Of a stretch of 64,000 bases of DNA, positions 1 to 8,896 are shown one piece after another. The notes below the pieces were generated by a model. That model was not told the DNA's origin and did no database searches. It saw only the letters and a program-made list of their open reading frames with translations. The stretch lies in contig NZ_CP107870.1 of assembly GCF_036013645.1 (NCBI RefSeq), positions 62,001 to 126,000 on the forward strand, in the 5' to 3' direction. A program made the translations under genes and the position numbers. The stretch comes from Streptomyces sp. NBC_00490 (GTDB lineage: Bacteria; Actinomycetota; Actinomycetes; Streptomycetales; Streptomycetaceae). The stretch's first letter is position 1, and the number at the start of each line of letters is the position of its first letter.

Positions 1-85
1 GCTCACGTTGTGTGGCGGTGCACCCAAGAGGGCGGTGCCGGTCCGGGTGTGACATGCACGAGCGACGGTGAGACGCACGTCACAT

Positions 86-901
86 TCAGGCCGTGGGGGT
101 GAGGCGTTCCCGCAGGAAGGCGACGACCCGGGTGCGGGCGGCAAGGGCCTGGTGGCCCGGTGCCTCGCGCACCTCGACGGTCAGCACGGAGTGGGCGCTC
201 TTGGCGAAACCGCCCGTGTTGCCGGGAGCGGAGTCGAGTTCGATGACCTCGAAGGCGTCCCCGAGCCGGGCACGGAGCGTGGCGAACCGCGCGGCCGGGG
301 AGATGCCGTCCTTGCTGAAACGCAGACCCAGCACGCACAGTCCCTCGCCGCGCGTGCGGGCCACGACGGCGTCGAGCTCCTCGGCGGCGAGCCCGGCATC
401 GGCCTTGCGGGTGCGGCTCGTCGGGAACGGCACCGAGGGCTGGCTGACGACGGGCGCGAGGACGGCGGGATCGACGGCGGCGGCCAGCGCGAACCCGCCG
501 GTGAAGCACATGCCGATGACGCCGACGCCGGGGCCCGGGGTGCGCGCGGCCAGGTCGCGGGCGAGCGCCCGCAGATAGTCCGCGACGGGGCGGCGGGCGT
601 TCGTGGCGAAGGCCCGGAACTCGGCCGACACGCACAGCCGGGCCACCACCCCCAGGGTGTAGGGCGGGGAGTCCGCGCGGCCGGGGGTCCCGAACAGGGA
701 GGGGACCGTGACCGTGAACCCCTCCTTGACCAGGTGCTCGGCCAGGCCCAGCACCTCGGGCGTGATGCCGGGGATCTCCGGGACGAGGATCACCCCGGGC
801 CCGGCCCCCTTCTCGTACACGTCGTGGGTGACGGAGCCGGCGGTGAAGGAGCGCCGGCTCCATCCGGTCAGGTCAGAGGTCGGTGCGGTGCCGGTCGTCA
901 C
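86..901 (-). CDS. Dienelactone hydrolase family protein
   Basis: A 271-residue alpha/beta hydrolase of the dienelactone hydrolase type. The motif GMCFTGG near residue 154 matches the nucleophile elbow of this family, which uses Cys in place of Ser, and the N-terminal half reads as the usual strand-helix core (GVILVPEIPGI). The substrate cannot be told from sequence. Its place at the end of a minus-strand run with ketosynthase and cyclase genes suggests tailoring or hydrolysis of an aromatic polyketide intermediate. The start is GTG at 901, preceded by TAGGAG at good spacing. A perfect 13-bp hairpin separates it from the next gene upstream. Confidence 0.85.
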   Translation of the reverse strand: MTTGTAPTSDLTGWSRRSFTAGSVTHDVYEKGAGPGVILVPEIPGITPEVLGLAEHLVKEGFTVTVPSLFGTPGRADSPPYTLGVVARLCVSAEFRAFATNARRPVADYLRALARDLAARTPGPGVGVIGMCFTGGFALAAAVDPAVLAPVVSQPSVPFPTSRTRKADAGLAAEELDAVVARTRGEGLCVLGLRFSKDGISPAARFATLRARLGDAFEVIELDSAPGNTGGFAKSAHSVLTVEVREAPGHQALAARTRVVAFLRERLTPTA

Positions 902-942
902 GGCGAACTCCTAGTGAGGCAGGCGCGGTTGGTGGCCGCGCT

Positions 943-978
943 CTGGTCGTCGTACGACGTGGGCCGTACGACGACCAG
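943..978. other. Intercistronic hairpin
   Basis: Perfect 13-bp inverted repeat: CTGGTCGTCGTAC at 943-955 and its complement at 966-978, with a 10-nt loop. It lies between the ABM monooxygenase gene (stop at 994) and the dienelactone hydrolase gene (start at 901), both read leftward. There is no T-tract. It could be a processing or attenuation hairpin, or a dyad operator for the hydrolase gene. Confidence 0.6.
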
Positions 979-993
979 GGCGGTGCCGGCCGG

Positions 994-1359
994 TCAGGCG
1001 ACGCAGATGCCCTCGACGGCGATCTTCTCGTAGACGTGCGGGTAGGCCGTGATGCCGTCGGGGTACTTGGCCGCCGACTGCTGGAACTCCGGCTTGCTGA
1101 ACGCGGCGAACAGGGCCTCGGTGGACTCCCACACGGCCACGTTCACCAGCAGGCGGCTGCCGGCGATGCCCTTGTGCAGCTGGGTCTGGATGCAGCCTGG
1201 GCTGCCCTTCATGTACGCGGCGTCCTCCTGCCAGATCTTGAGGAACTCGTCGTACAACTCGGTCGGCACGTCGAAGACGTTGACGAGTGTGATCGGCCCG
1301 CTCTTCTCCTGGAACTGCTTGATGAGGGGGGTGGCCGGGTCCAGCGCCTCGATCTTCAT
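994..1359 (-). CDS. Antibiotic biosynthesis monooxygenase (ABM) family protein
   Basis: A 121-residue single-domain protein of the ABM ferredoxin-like barrel family. The pattern VNVFDVPTELYDEFLKIW, a central LLVNVAVWES strand and a final helix fit this family. Members are cofactor-free oxygenases that turn anthrone-type carbons into quinones, or act as small cyclases or accessory proteins in aromatic polyketide clusters. Its position between the hydrolase and a nitroreductase-like gene, downstream of KS/CLF, supports a role on the type II polyketide. The ATG at 1359 has GGAAGG-like sequence upstream. Confidence 0.85.
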   Translation of the reverse strand: MKIEALDPATPLIKQFQEKSGPITLVNVFDVPTELYDEFLKIWQEDAAYMKGSPGCIQTQLHKGIAGSRLLVNVAVWESTEALFAAFSKPEFQQSAAKYPDGITAYPHVYEKIAVEGICVA

Positions 1360-1386
1360 CTGTTTCCTTCCTGGTGGCGGGGGTGC

Positions 1387-1992
1387 TCAGAGCTCTTGCG
1401 GGTCGAGGTCGTCGGGGGTGATCTCCAGGACCGGGATGGGGCGGGCGGCGCGCTTCTGGAACTCGGCGATGAACGGGAAGACCTCGCAGAACTCGCGCCA
1501 CCTGCGGTCGCGTTCGTCGCCGGCGAGGATCCGCACGGTGGCCGGGAACTGCTCGGGGCCGATGTCCACGGTCACCTGCGGGGTGGCGCGCACGTTGTGG
1601 AACCAGGCGGGGTGGCTGGCCTGCGGGCCGCCGGGCACGTCGAAGTGGCCGGGGGCGGCGCACACGATGTAGCGGCCGTTGTCGTAGACGTAGCCGACCG
1701 GCAGGGTGCGTGCCAGGCCGGTCTTGCGGCCGGTGGTGGTCAGCAGCATCGCGTCGAGGCGCCCGAAGTGCCCCATGATCTTTCCGCGGGACTTGCGGTA
1801 CAGGAACAGATGCAGGTGCAGGAAGGACTTGTTGACCTTCTTGACGTACTTGTTCGGCGGCTTGGAGTACAGGTAGACGTTGAAGCGGGTGAACGCCTGC
1901 ACCAGCGGGTTGGTGTCCTCCATCTGGGGGCGGGTGGCGGACCAGGAGGACAGCGCCGCCTCGTCCTCGGGTCGTGCGGTGGTCTGGGACAT
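1387..1992 (-). CDS. Deazaflavin-dependent nitroreductase (Ddn) family protein
   Basis: A 201-residue protein resembling the split-barrel F420-dependent nitroreductase family. The core LLTTTGRKTGLARTLPVGY and the later SHPAWFHNVRATPQVTV are typical: the TTGRKSG-like loop and the HNLRANPxVTV motif. F420 or a related deazaflavin is the expected cofactor, an inference from the family. It may reduce a quinone or double bond on the aromatic polyketide. It starts at ATG 1992, only 12 bases after the upstream halogenase-like gene, so the two are probably co-transcribed. Confidence 0.85.
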   Translation of the reverse strand: MSQTTARPEDEAALSSWSATRPQMEDTNPLVQAFTRFNVYLYSKPPNKYVKKVNKSFLHLHLFLYRKSRGKIMGHFGRLDAMLLTTTGRKTGLARTLPVGYVYDNGRYIVCAAPGHFDVPGGPQASHPAWFHNVRATPQVTVDIGPEQFPATVRILAGDERDRRWREFCEVFPFIAEFQKRAARPIPVLEITPDDLDPQEL

Positions 1993-2004
1993 GGCCGTCC
2001 TTCC

Positions 2005-3699
2005 TTAGAGCGCCTTCTTGCCCTGAAGTGCCGAGCGCAGGCCGCTCCTCACCAGGGAGCGGGCGATGTCGCGCATCTCGCCCTCGGGGGCCTTGCGCAG
2101 CGACCAGTTCATGAACTTGGCGACCATCGCGGTGGTCGGGTACACGAACCGCGTGGAGTCGTCGTCCTTCCAGCCGAACACCGGGTTCAGGCCCTCGCAC
2201 TCACGCAGCGCCGTGAAGATCGTGTCCGCCGCGGTGTCCCCGTCCAGCTCGCCGATCTCGTACTTCTCGCAGACCTCGGCGGTCAGTTCGAGGATCTTCT
2301 TGAACTCGTCGTGCGGCCACCACAGGCCCGGGTACGGGGTGTTCTCCAGCTCCTTGAGGTGCTGTTCGTTCCCGTCGAGTTCGTACTGCGCGCGGGCCCG
2401 GTGCAGCCGCATCACGCCCGGCGTGAGGAACCCACCCCACACCCGGAACACCGCGTTCCACAGACGGAAGTGGGAGAAGGAGATGTAGGAGGCGTTGACG
2501 AGGTCGTCGTTGTACTGGAGCAGACCGCGCTCCAGCTGCTCGACGTACTCGAACCGCTCCACCGACCAGTCGTCGTCCTTGACCGACTCCAGGATGCGCG
2601 TGCACAGCGAGTACACCACCTCGAAGGTGTTGGACAGGCCGCGCGAGTACAGCGGGTCCAGGAAGCCGGCCGCGTGCGACATCAGGCACCAGCGCGGGCC
2701 GATGGACCGGCTGGAGGAGTACTGCAGGCGGTCCGTGGAGATCCACTCACGCACCCGCTTGGCGCCCACGAACTGCCGCTTGACCGCCGGGTACTTGTCG
2801 AGGAATCCCTGCCACTCCTGCTCGGGGGTGAGGTCGGTGGGCTTGGGGTAGGTGCGCTCGTCCATGGTGATGCCGACCGAGCACATCGGGTTCTTGGAGC
2901 CCTTGACGTTGTCGAAGGGGATGATCCAGAACCAGCCGCGCTCGATGAGGTGGTGCAGGGTGCCGCCGTGCCACTGGGCGGGCGGCCGCTTGCTGACCGG
3001 GTGGTGCGAGACGTCGTCGAACGGCTTGACGCCGATGTAGTGCGTGAACATCGAGCGGGCGTGGTGCTTGAAGCGGGCGGGCTGCTCGCGCAGGGCGAAC
3101 TTCTCCGCCAACGGGGAGCGGAAGCCGCTCGCGTCGATGAGGTACTTGGCCCGGAACACCTCGCCGTTGCGGCCGGTGATGGTGACGCCGTCGTCGTCGA
3201 AGTCGAGGTCGGTGGCGAACCAGTTCTGCCGGGTGACGCAGCCGTACTTGGCGGCGACGTTGAAGTAGTACTGGTCGCTGTCCTGGCGGAACAGATGGCT
3301 GGCGTCGGTGAGGACCTTGGGGATGACGAACATCGTCGCCTGCTCCGGGTCCGGCTCCCGGCCCTCCTCGTGCTTGATGAACCCGAAGCTCTGCTTCTTG
3401 CCGTGGTGCGGGCCGATGTTGTCGGCGACCGCCTTGGCGCTGAGCAGATGGCCGAGCTCGGGGACGTCGAAGCGCGACTTGAGAATGTGCAGCCACTCGA
3501 TGAGCTGCGGCGTCATCGACTCGCCGACCGCGAACCGCGGATGCTGCCCGGCGTCGACGAGGACCACCTTGGTGCCCTGGCGGGCCAGGATCGCCCCGGC
3601 GACCGAGCCGGCCAGGCCCGATCCCAGGATGAAGACATCGCAGTGCTGGACGTTGTCGGACCTCTTGGCCTGGCCCTTGGCCATCACCTTGCTGGCCAT
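2005..3699 (-). CDS. FAD-dependent halogenase / tryptophan-halogenase-family oxidoreductase
   Basis: A 564-residue flavoprotein. The N-terminal Rossmann motif (FILGSGLAGSVAG) binds FAD, and GWFWIIPF fits the WxWxIP signature of flavin-dependent halogenases. IPKVLTDASHLFRQ is a candidate region for the lysine of the halogenase active site, but I cannot confirm which lysine. The likely reaction is chlorination of a phenolic or carrier-bound polyketide by FADH2, oxygen and chloride; some members of this fold act as hydroxylases instead. ATG 3699 is chosen for MASKVM followed closely by the FAD motif. An alternative GTG at 3762 would overlap the CLF stop as GTGA and add 21 residues. No flavin reductase gene is visible nearby. 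Confidence 0.8.
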   Translation of the reverse strand: MASKVMAKGQAKRSDNVQHCDVFILGSGLAGSVAGAILARQGTKVVLVDAGQHPRFAVGESMTPQLIEWLHILKSRFDVPELGHLLSAKAVADNIGPHHGKKQSFGFIKHEEGREPDPEQATMFVIPKVLTDASHLFRQDSDQYYFNVAAKYGCVTRQNWFATDLDFDDDGVTITGRNGEVFRAKYLIDASGFRSPLAEKFALREQPARFKHHARSMFTHYIGVKPFDDVSHHPVSKRPPAQWHGGTLHHLIERGWFWIIPFDNVKGSKNPMCSVGITMDERTYPKPTDLTPEQEWQGFLDKYPAVKRQFVGAKRVREWISTDRLQYSSSRSIGPRWCLMSHAAGFLDPLYSRGLSNTFEVVYSLCTRILESVKDDDWSVERFEYVEQLERGLLQYNDDLVNASYISFSHFRLWNAVFRVWGGFLTPGVMRLHRARAQYELDGNEQHLKELENTPYPGLWWPHDEFKKILELTAEVCEKYEIGELDGDTAADTIFTALRECEGLNPVFGWKDDDSTRFVYPTTAMVAKFMNWSLRKAPEGEMRDIARSLVRSGLRSALQGKKAL

Positions 3700-3758
3700 A
3701 CGCGCCACCCTCTCTTCTGACGTTGTCTGAGCCGTGTGTGTCGGGGCGCGGCCGGCGT

Positions 3759-5021
3759 TCACGAGGTGCTCCGGCGCACGACCATCGCGGAGTTGAAGCC
3801 GCCGTAGCCGCGGGCGAGGACCAGCGCGGTGTCCACCCGGGCCCGGCGCGCCTCGCCGGTGACCAGGTCCAGGCGGTAGGCCGGGTCGGGGGTGACGTGG
3901 GCGGTGGGCGGGATCACGCCGTCCCGGACGGACAGCAGGGCCGCGGCCACGTCCAGGGAGGCGGCGCCGGACAGCAGACGTCCGGTCATCGTCTTGGGCG
4001 CGGTCACCGGGACCCCTTCGGGGCCGAAAACCCGGGTCACCGCGTCCGCCTCGGCCCGGTCGAGCTCGGGGATCGCGGCGGCGTCCGCGAACACCACGTC
4101 GACGTCACCGGCATCGGCGTGGGCGTCCGCGAGTGCCTGGCGGATCGCCCGCTCCAGGCCCGGCTCGCGGCCGGTGCCGGGCGGCGGGTCGAAGGTGGCC
4201 GCGTATCCGGCGATCTCGCCGTACACGCGGGCCCCGCGCTCCCGGGCCGCCTCGGCGTCCTCGAGGATAAGCAGGGCGCCGCCCTCGCCCGGCACATGGC
4301 CGGCCGCCTCGATGTCGAAGGGCAGATAGGCGCGGCCGGGGTCGTCGCTGGTGGACAGGCGGCCGGCGGCGAGCTGCGCGACATGCCCCCACGGGCAGAT
4401 CGAGCCGTCGACGCCACCGGAGACGATCAGCTTGCTGCCCTTGCGGATCATCCGCCGGCCCTGCGCGAGGGCATCGAGGCCCCCGGCCTGGTCGGAGACG
4501 ACGACGCCGCTGGGGCCGCGCATGCCGTGCCGGATGGAGATCTGGCCGGTGTTGACGGCGTAGAACCAGGCGAAGGACTGGTACGCGCTGACGTACTGGC
4601 CGCCCTTGCTCCACAGCGCCTGCAGTTCGCGCTGGCCGAACTCGAAGCCGCCCGAGGAGCTGGCGGTGACCACGCCCATGTCGAAGGGCGCCCAGTCGCC
4701 GGGCGTGACGCCCGCGTCGGCGAGGGCCCAGTCGGCGGCGACCAGCGCGAGGCGGGTCATGTGGTCGGTCTGCGGCAGCAGCCGGCCCGGCAGATGGTCC
4801 TCGGCGACGAAGCCGGGGACCTCGCCGGCCAGGCGGGCCGGGTAGCCGGAGGCGTCGAAACGTCCGATCGGGCCGATGCCGCTGCGGCCCTCGACGGTGG
4901 CGCTCCAGAAGTCGTCGGTGCCCAGGCCGTTGGGGGCGGTGACGCCCAGTCCGGTGACGACGACGCGGGTGGTCGTGGCCGGGCCGGCGGTGGCCGTGCT
5001 CAGGGCCTCGGTCGTCTTCAT
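3759..5021 (-). CDS. Type II PKS chain-length factor (KS-beta)
   Basis: A 420-residue ketosynthase-fold protein. The active-site Cys is replaced by Gln (Q178 in [13 protein letters not shown]), the hallmark of chain-length factors. It is expected to heterodimerise with the adjacent KS-alpha, start the chain by malonyl-ACP decarboxylation and fix the polyketide length. The start ATG at 5021 overlaps the KS stop (ATGA at 5018-5021), so the two subunits are translationally coupled at equal stoichiometry. Chain length cannot be read reliably by eye. Confidence 0.95.
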   Translation of the reverse strand: MKTTEALSTATAGPATTTRVVVTGLGVTAPNGLGTDDFWSATVEGRSGIGPIGRFDASGYPARLAGEVPGFVAEDHLPGRLLPQTDHMTRLALVAADWALADAGVTPGDWAPFDMGVVTASSSGGFEFGQRELQALWSKGGQYVSAYQSFAWFYAVNTGQISIRHGMRGPSGVVVSDQAGGLDALAQGRRMIRKGSKLIVSGGVDGSICPWGHVAQLAAGRLSTSDDPGRAYLPFDIEAAGHVPGEGGALLILEDAEAARERGARVYGEIAGYAATFDPPPGTGREPGLERAIRQALADAHADAGDVDVVFADAAAIPELDRAEADAVTRVFGPEGVPVTAPKTMTGRLLSGAASLDVAAALLSVRDGVIPPTAHVTPDPAYRLDLVTGEARRARVDTALVLARGYGGFNSAMVVRRSTS

Positions 5022-6274
5022 GCCGCCCTCCGCAACACCATCGCGCTCTGGAACCCGCCGAATCCGCTGCCGACGCTCAGGACCGTGTCGGTGCGCTGTT
5101 CACGGGCGTGCACCGGCACGTAGTCCAGGTCGCAGTCGGGGTCGGGTTCGTGGAGGTTGGCCGTCGGCGGCACCACGTTGTTCTCGATCGCGAGGACCGA
5201 GGCGGCGATCTCCAGGGAGCCGATCGCGCCGAGCGAGTGCCCGACCATGGACTTGATGGAGCTGACCGGGGTTTCGTAGGCGTGCGCGCCCAGGCTGTGC
5301 TTGAACGCCGCGGTCTCGTGCCGGTCGTTCTGCTTGGTGCCCGAGCCGTGGGCGTTGATGTAGTCGACCTGCTCGGGGTTGATGCGCGCCTCGTCCATCG
5401 CGAGCCGGATCGCCTCGGCCATCTCCAGTCCGTCGGGCCGCAGCCCGGTCATGTGGAAGGCGTTGCAGCGGGTCGCGAAGCCGGCGATCTCGGCGTAGAT
5501 GTACGCCCCGCGCCGCTCGGCCCGCTCGCGCTCCTCCAGGACGAACATGGCGGCGCCCTCGCCGAGGACGAAGCCGTTGCGGGTCCGGTCGAAGGGGCGG
5601 GAGGCGTGCTCGGGGTCGTCGTTGCGGGGGGTGGTCGCCTTGATGGCGTCGAAGCAGGCCACCGTGATGGGGGAGATGGGGGCGGCCGCGGCGCCGGCGA
5701 ACATGACGTCGGCGCTGCCCTCGCGGATCAGTTCAGTGGCGTATCCCACCGAGTCCAGGCCCGAGGTGCAGCCCGTGGAGACGACGGCGGCGGGGCCCTC
5801 GGCGCCGACCTTCCAGGCCACTTCGCTGGCGAAGGAGCTCGGGACGAAGTAGTCGTACAGGTGCGGCACCGCGTAGCGGTGGTCGACCAGGTCGAGGCGG
5901 CCGCCGTCGGAGACGATGCGGTACTCGCGGTCCAGGGCCATGGTCGCGCCGACGCCGCTGCCCACGGTGACGCCCGTGCGGTGCGGGTCGAGGTCGCTCA
6001 GGGCCAGGCCGCTGTCGGTGAGGGCCTCGGCGGTGGTGACGACCGCGAACTGGGCGGCGCGGTCCATGCGCCGGACCTCCTGCGGGCTCAGGCCGTGCAG
6101 TTCGGGGTCGAAGTCGACCTCGGCGGCCACCCGTGAGCGGAACGGTGTCGCGTCGAAGGAGGTGATGGTGCGGGTGGCGGTGCGGCCGGTGCTGAGCAGG
6201 TTCCAGAAGTCCTTGGTCCCGACCCCGCCGGGGGCCACCACACCGATGCCGGTGATCACTACCTGGCGCGCCAT
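5018..6274 (-). CDS. Type II PKS ketosynthase alpha
   Basis: A 418-residue ketoacyl synthase with an intact triad: Cys169 in [14 protein letters not shown], His309 in [12 protein letters not shown] and His346 in MVGHSLGA. It condenses malonyl units on an acyl carrier protein together with the chain-length factor. No ACP gene is found in the window, so it must be supplied from outside, probably beyond the left edge. The start overlaps the cyclase stop by one base, giving a coupled cyclase-KS-CLF unit read leftward. Confidence 0.96.
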   Translation of the reverse strand: MARQVVITGIGVVAPGGVGTKDFWNLLSTGRTATRTITSFDATPFRSRVAAEVDFDPELHGLSPQEVRRMDRAAQFAVVTTAEALTDSGLALSDLDPHRTGVTVGSGVGATMALDREYRIVSDGGRLDLVDHRYAVPHLYDYFVPSSFASEVAWKVGAEGPAAVVSTGCTSGLDSVGYATELIREGSADVMFAGAAAAPISPITVACFDAIKATTPRNDDPEHASRPFDRTRNGFVLGEGAAMFVLEERERAERRGAYIYAEIAGFATRCNAFHMTGLRPDGLEMAEAIRLAMDEARINPEQVDYINAHGSGTKQNDRHETAAFKHSLGAHAYETPVSSIKSMVGHSLGAIGSLEIAASVLAIENNVVPPTANLHEPDPDCDLDYVPVHAREQRTDTVLSVGSGFGGFQSAMVLRRAA

Positions 6275-6597
6275 CAGGAGGCCCAGTGGTAGAAGCGGGT
6301 GGCCATCGCGTCGGCCGGCGAGCGCCAGGTCGCCGGGTCGTAGGCCTCGATGTACGGCTTCAGGTCGTCGCTGACCTGCACGAACCGCGGGTGGGTCTTG
6401 GCCTGTTCGATGTTCTTGCCGCCCTGGTCGTCGTCGAAGTCCTGGAGGTGGAAGTACAGGCCGCGGTAGGCGAACAGCTCACGGCGCCGTGTGCCCATCA
6501 GGTGCGGCATCTCGGTGCCGTCGAACTCCTGGAAGATCCGGGCGACCTCACCGATGGACGCCGGGTCCATCCGCGCCACGATCAATGTGCTGTGCAT
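6274..6597 (-). CDS. TcmI-type polyketide cyclase
   Basis: A 107-residue single-domain protein of the TcmI ferredoxin-like cyclase family. [19 protein letters not shown], the central [18 protein letters not shown] and the C-terminal ATRFYHW are characteristic. In this family it directs regiospecific closure of later rings of aromatic polyketides. First gene of the cyclase-KS-CLF unit. ATG 6597 is used because it gives the standard family N-terminus ([10 protein letters not shown]); upstream ATGs would add non-family sequence. Confidence 0.92.
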   Translation of the reverse strand: MHSTLIVARMDPASIGEVARIFQEFDGTEMPHLMGTRRRELFAYRGLYFHLQDFDDDQGGKNIEQAKTHPRFVQVSDDLKPYIEAYDPATWRSPADAMATRFYHWAS

Positions 6598-6831
6598 GGG
6601 CTCTCTCCCTGGGGGAAATTCCGGATGCGTTTCCGAACAAGAACTCCGCGATCTCGTGGACTGCGCGGAAAGGGAATCGGGAGCGCACTGGGCGGGAATT
6701 TCTTGAATTCGCATCGCCGTGCGGACAGTTCACCGGATCCTCACTTACAGCTTCTTCGGTCCCCGACCGAATAACAACGCGTATCCGTGCAGATCCATGT
6801 CAGAAATTCTTCAAGGGACTGCGGCGGACCG

Positions 6832-7707
6832 TCAGATTCCGGCGTCGCTGCCGGCGGCGCGACGGCGCGCGAAGCACGCGTGGACGTCCGACTCCGCGTA
6901 GTACGTCCGCCCGGCCGTGGACCGCCTGCGCCAGCGCTGTTCGCTGGCCAGCCGGTAGACGGTGCCGGTCGGCGTGGACCACAGCCGGGCCACGTCCGAG
7001 GCGGTCAGCCAGCGCTCCTGCGCAGGGCCGTCGCCCGCCCGCCGCATGGCACGGCGCAGCTCGGTCCACAGTCGGCCCGGCCAGATGTGCGCCCCGTCGG
7101 CGTCGCACCGGATACCGGGGCCGGACTCCACGTCACGGCCCCGCAGTTCGGTGACCAGGCGGCCCGGACAGCCCGGCATCACACAGGGGCCCAGGCTCAC
7201 CCGGCGCGGCGGTTCGCTGTGCGCCACCCGGTCCGCGGCCCGGACCAGGCGGGCGACCTCGCGGGTGGCGTCGGCGACGGCGGGGTGGGCGGCGAGCCAG
7301 GCGGCGTGCCGCACCAGGAGGGCGGCGAGGGCGGTGACCGTGCGCTGCGGGGTCGGTGCGCCGCGCTCGGCGACGACGAGGCCGCTCCACGAGCTGAGGG
7401 TGGCGGTGATGTCCGCCCGCACATCGGCGGCCGCGGCGTTGAACGGCAGCCCCGAGGGCACCGGCCCGCCGCTGGTGCGCTCCTGTCCCTCACCGGTGGC
7501 GCGGCCGCCCAGGACCTCCTCCAGTTCGGCGTGCAGGGCGGGCAGCCGACGCAGCCGCGCCACGAACAGGTGCAGACACTCCCGGCACAGGCGCAGCCGC
7601 GGCGCCGCGGGCTCGGTCTCCTGGACGGCCTTTTTGCGGCAGTCGTCGCCCTCGCAGCGGATGCGCGGTGTGGTGGACGTCATTTCTGGTCGGTTCATTG
7701 GGTTCAT
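6832..7707 (-). CDS. Zinc-ribbon / helix-turn-helix fusion protein, likely regulator
   Basis: A 291-residue protein with three parts. Near the N-terminus are cysteine pairs (CEGDDC then CRECLHLF) forming a probable zinc ribbon. A second Cys/His set follows near the middle (CVMPGC and RCDADGAH). The C-terminal third is a MerR/excisionase-like HTH (WLTASDVARLWSTPTGTVYRLA). The same architecture is encoded by two adjacent ORFs at 46227-47044. ATG 7707 is selected because GGGGGA precedes it at 5 nt. It lies between the response regulator and the type II PKS genes on the same strand, so it may control them. The family resembles proteins scattered through Streptomyces genomes and actinophages; that is a recollection, not a tested match. 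Confidence 0.75.
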   Translation of the reverse strand: MNPMNRPEMTSTTPRIRCEGDDCRKKAVQETEPAAPRLRLCRECLHLFVARLRRLPALHAELEEVLGGRATGEGQERTSGGPVPSGLPFNAAAADVRADITATLSSWSGLVVAERGAPTPQRTVTALAALLVRHAAWLAAHPAVADATREVARLVRAADRVAHSEPPRRVSLGPCVMPGCPGRLVTELRGRDVESGPGIRCDADGAHIWPGRLWTELRRAMRRAGDGPAQERWLTASDVARLWSTPTGTVYRLASEQRWRRRSTAGRTYYAESDVHACFARRRAAGSDAGI

Positions 7708-7858
7708 TCGAATCCCCCGTGGACGGTGGACGAGACATGTCACCTTTGCTGCCCTGCACCCGGAAAGGCGTACGTCAGGGACGTACGCCTTCGGGCACAG
7801 GCGATGAACGCGTGAATGGGAAGTGCCGAATGCGAAAAAGTGCGAGGAACGCCGGCGT

Positions 7859-8614
7859 TCAGGCCCGGCCGATCCGGAAACCCACCCCGTGGACGGTGAT
7901 GATCCAGTCCCGGGAGCCGAGCTTGGTGCGCAGGCTGCTCACATGCGTGTCGACGGTGCGCCGGGACCAGGAGTCGGCCCACACCTCGCGCAGCAGCTGC
8001 TCGCGGGTGACGACCGTCTCGGGCCGTGCGGCCAGCAGGTACAGCAGGTCGAACTCCTTGCGGGTCACCGCGATGGTGCGGCCGCCGAGGCGGACCTCGC
8101 GCAGCGCCGCGTCGATGCGCAGCGCCCCGATCGACAGCACCCGGCGTTCGATGCGGGGCTGCACGCGGCGCATCACGGCCTCGATACGGGCCAGGAGTTC
8201 TCTGAGCCCGCAGGGTTTGACCAGGTAGTCGTCAGCGCCGGCCTGGAGGCCGAGCACGACGTCGAGTTCACTGCCGCGGTCGCTGAGCACGACGACCGCG
8301 GTGCGGCCGGCCGCGGTCAGCTGACGGCACACCTGAAGGCCGTCGACGTCGGGCAGGTCGGGATCGAGGAGCACGATGTCGACGTCGGCCTCGCCGTAGG
8401 TCTCGAGCGCGGCATAGCCGTTGCGGGCACGCTCCACGTGGTGCCCGTGCCGGCGCAGTGCCTCCGCCAGCGGTGCCGCGTCCTCGGCGCGGGCGTCGAC
8501 GATCAGGACACGCCAAGCCGTGTGCGCCGCCGGAGCGGCGCGGGCCTCTGCTTCGAACACCTCGCGGCGCGGTGGTGCCTGTGGGTTCAGCAGGTCGGCT
8601 GACGCCTGACGCAT
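7859..8614 (-). CDS. OmpR-family response regulator with altered acidic pocket
   Basis: A 251-residue protein: a roughly 34-residue N-terminal extension, a receiver domain (about residues 35-150) and a winged-helix DNA-binding domain (about 160-251, VTRKEFDLLYLLAARPETVV then RRTVDTHVSSLRTKLG). The phospho-acceptor Asp84 (LLDPDLPD) and Lys (YLVKPC) are present, but the usual acidic pair is reduced to Asp-Ala (LIVDARAED), so phosphorylation may be weak or absent. No kinase gene is adjacent on this strand. Good ribosome site GGAGG upstream of ATG 8614. Orphan regulators of this type often control antibiotic clusters; the nearest candidates are the type II PKS genes downstream. Confidence 0.88.
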   Translation of the reverse strand: MRQASADLLNPQAPPRREVFEAEARAAPAAHTAWRVLIVDARAEDAAPLAEALRRHGHHVERARNGYAALETYGEADVDIVLLDPDLPDVDGLQVCRQLTAAGRTAVVVLSDRGSELDVVLGLQAGADDYLVKPCGLRELLARIEAVMRRVQPRIERRVLSIGALRIDAALREVRLGGRTIAVTRKEFDLLYLLAARPETVVTREQLLREVWADSWSRRTVDTHVSSLRTKLGSRDWIITVHGVGFRIGRA

Positions 8615-8896
8615 GACTCACCTCCACATCAGCCGGAATCGGAGCCTCGTACGGTTTCAGCCACCGTAAGCAACGTCGTGCCAGCTGCCGGTCAGCTCAA
8701 CCACAGGAGAGGCTCAACGGCAGGCATGGGGTTGGCCAGCCCTGCGGCGGGGCCACGGCGTGCGGGCTTGCAGAAGGTTGACGTAGCGGTGCGGTGCAGC
8801 TGACACAGCCGTGCGGTCGGGCTGTCATGGCACCGCCGATGCTGACACCAGTACCGGTGTGATCACCGGCCACGACCACGACGACGGGGTGGAGCC

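Noticed and set aside
883..3720. A 945-codon plus-strand ORF opposite the halogenase region
   Set aside because: Antisense shadow typical of high-GC DNA; the opposite strand encodes clear enzyme families and this frame has no recognisable domain.
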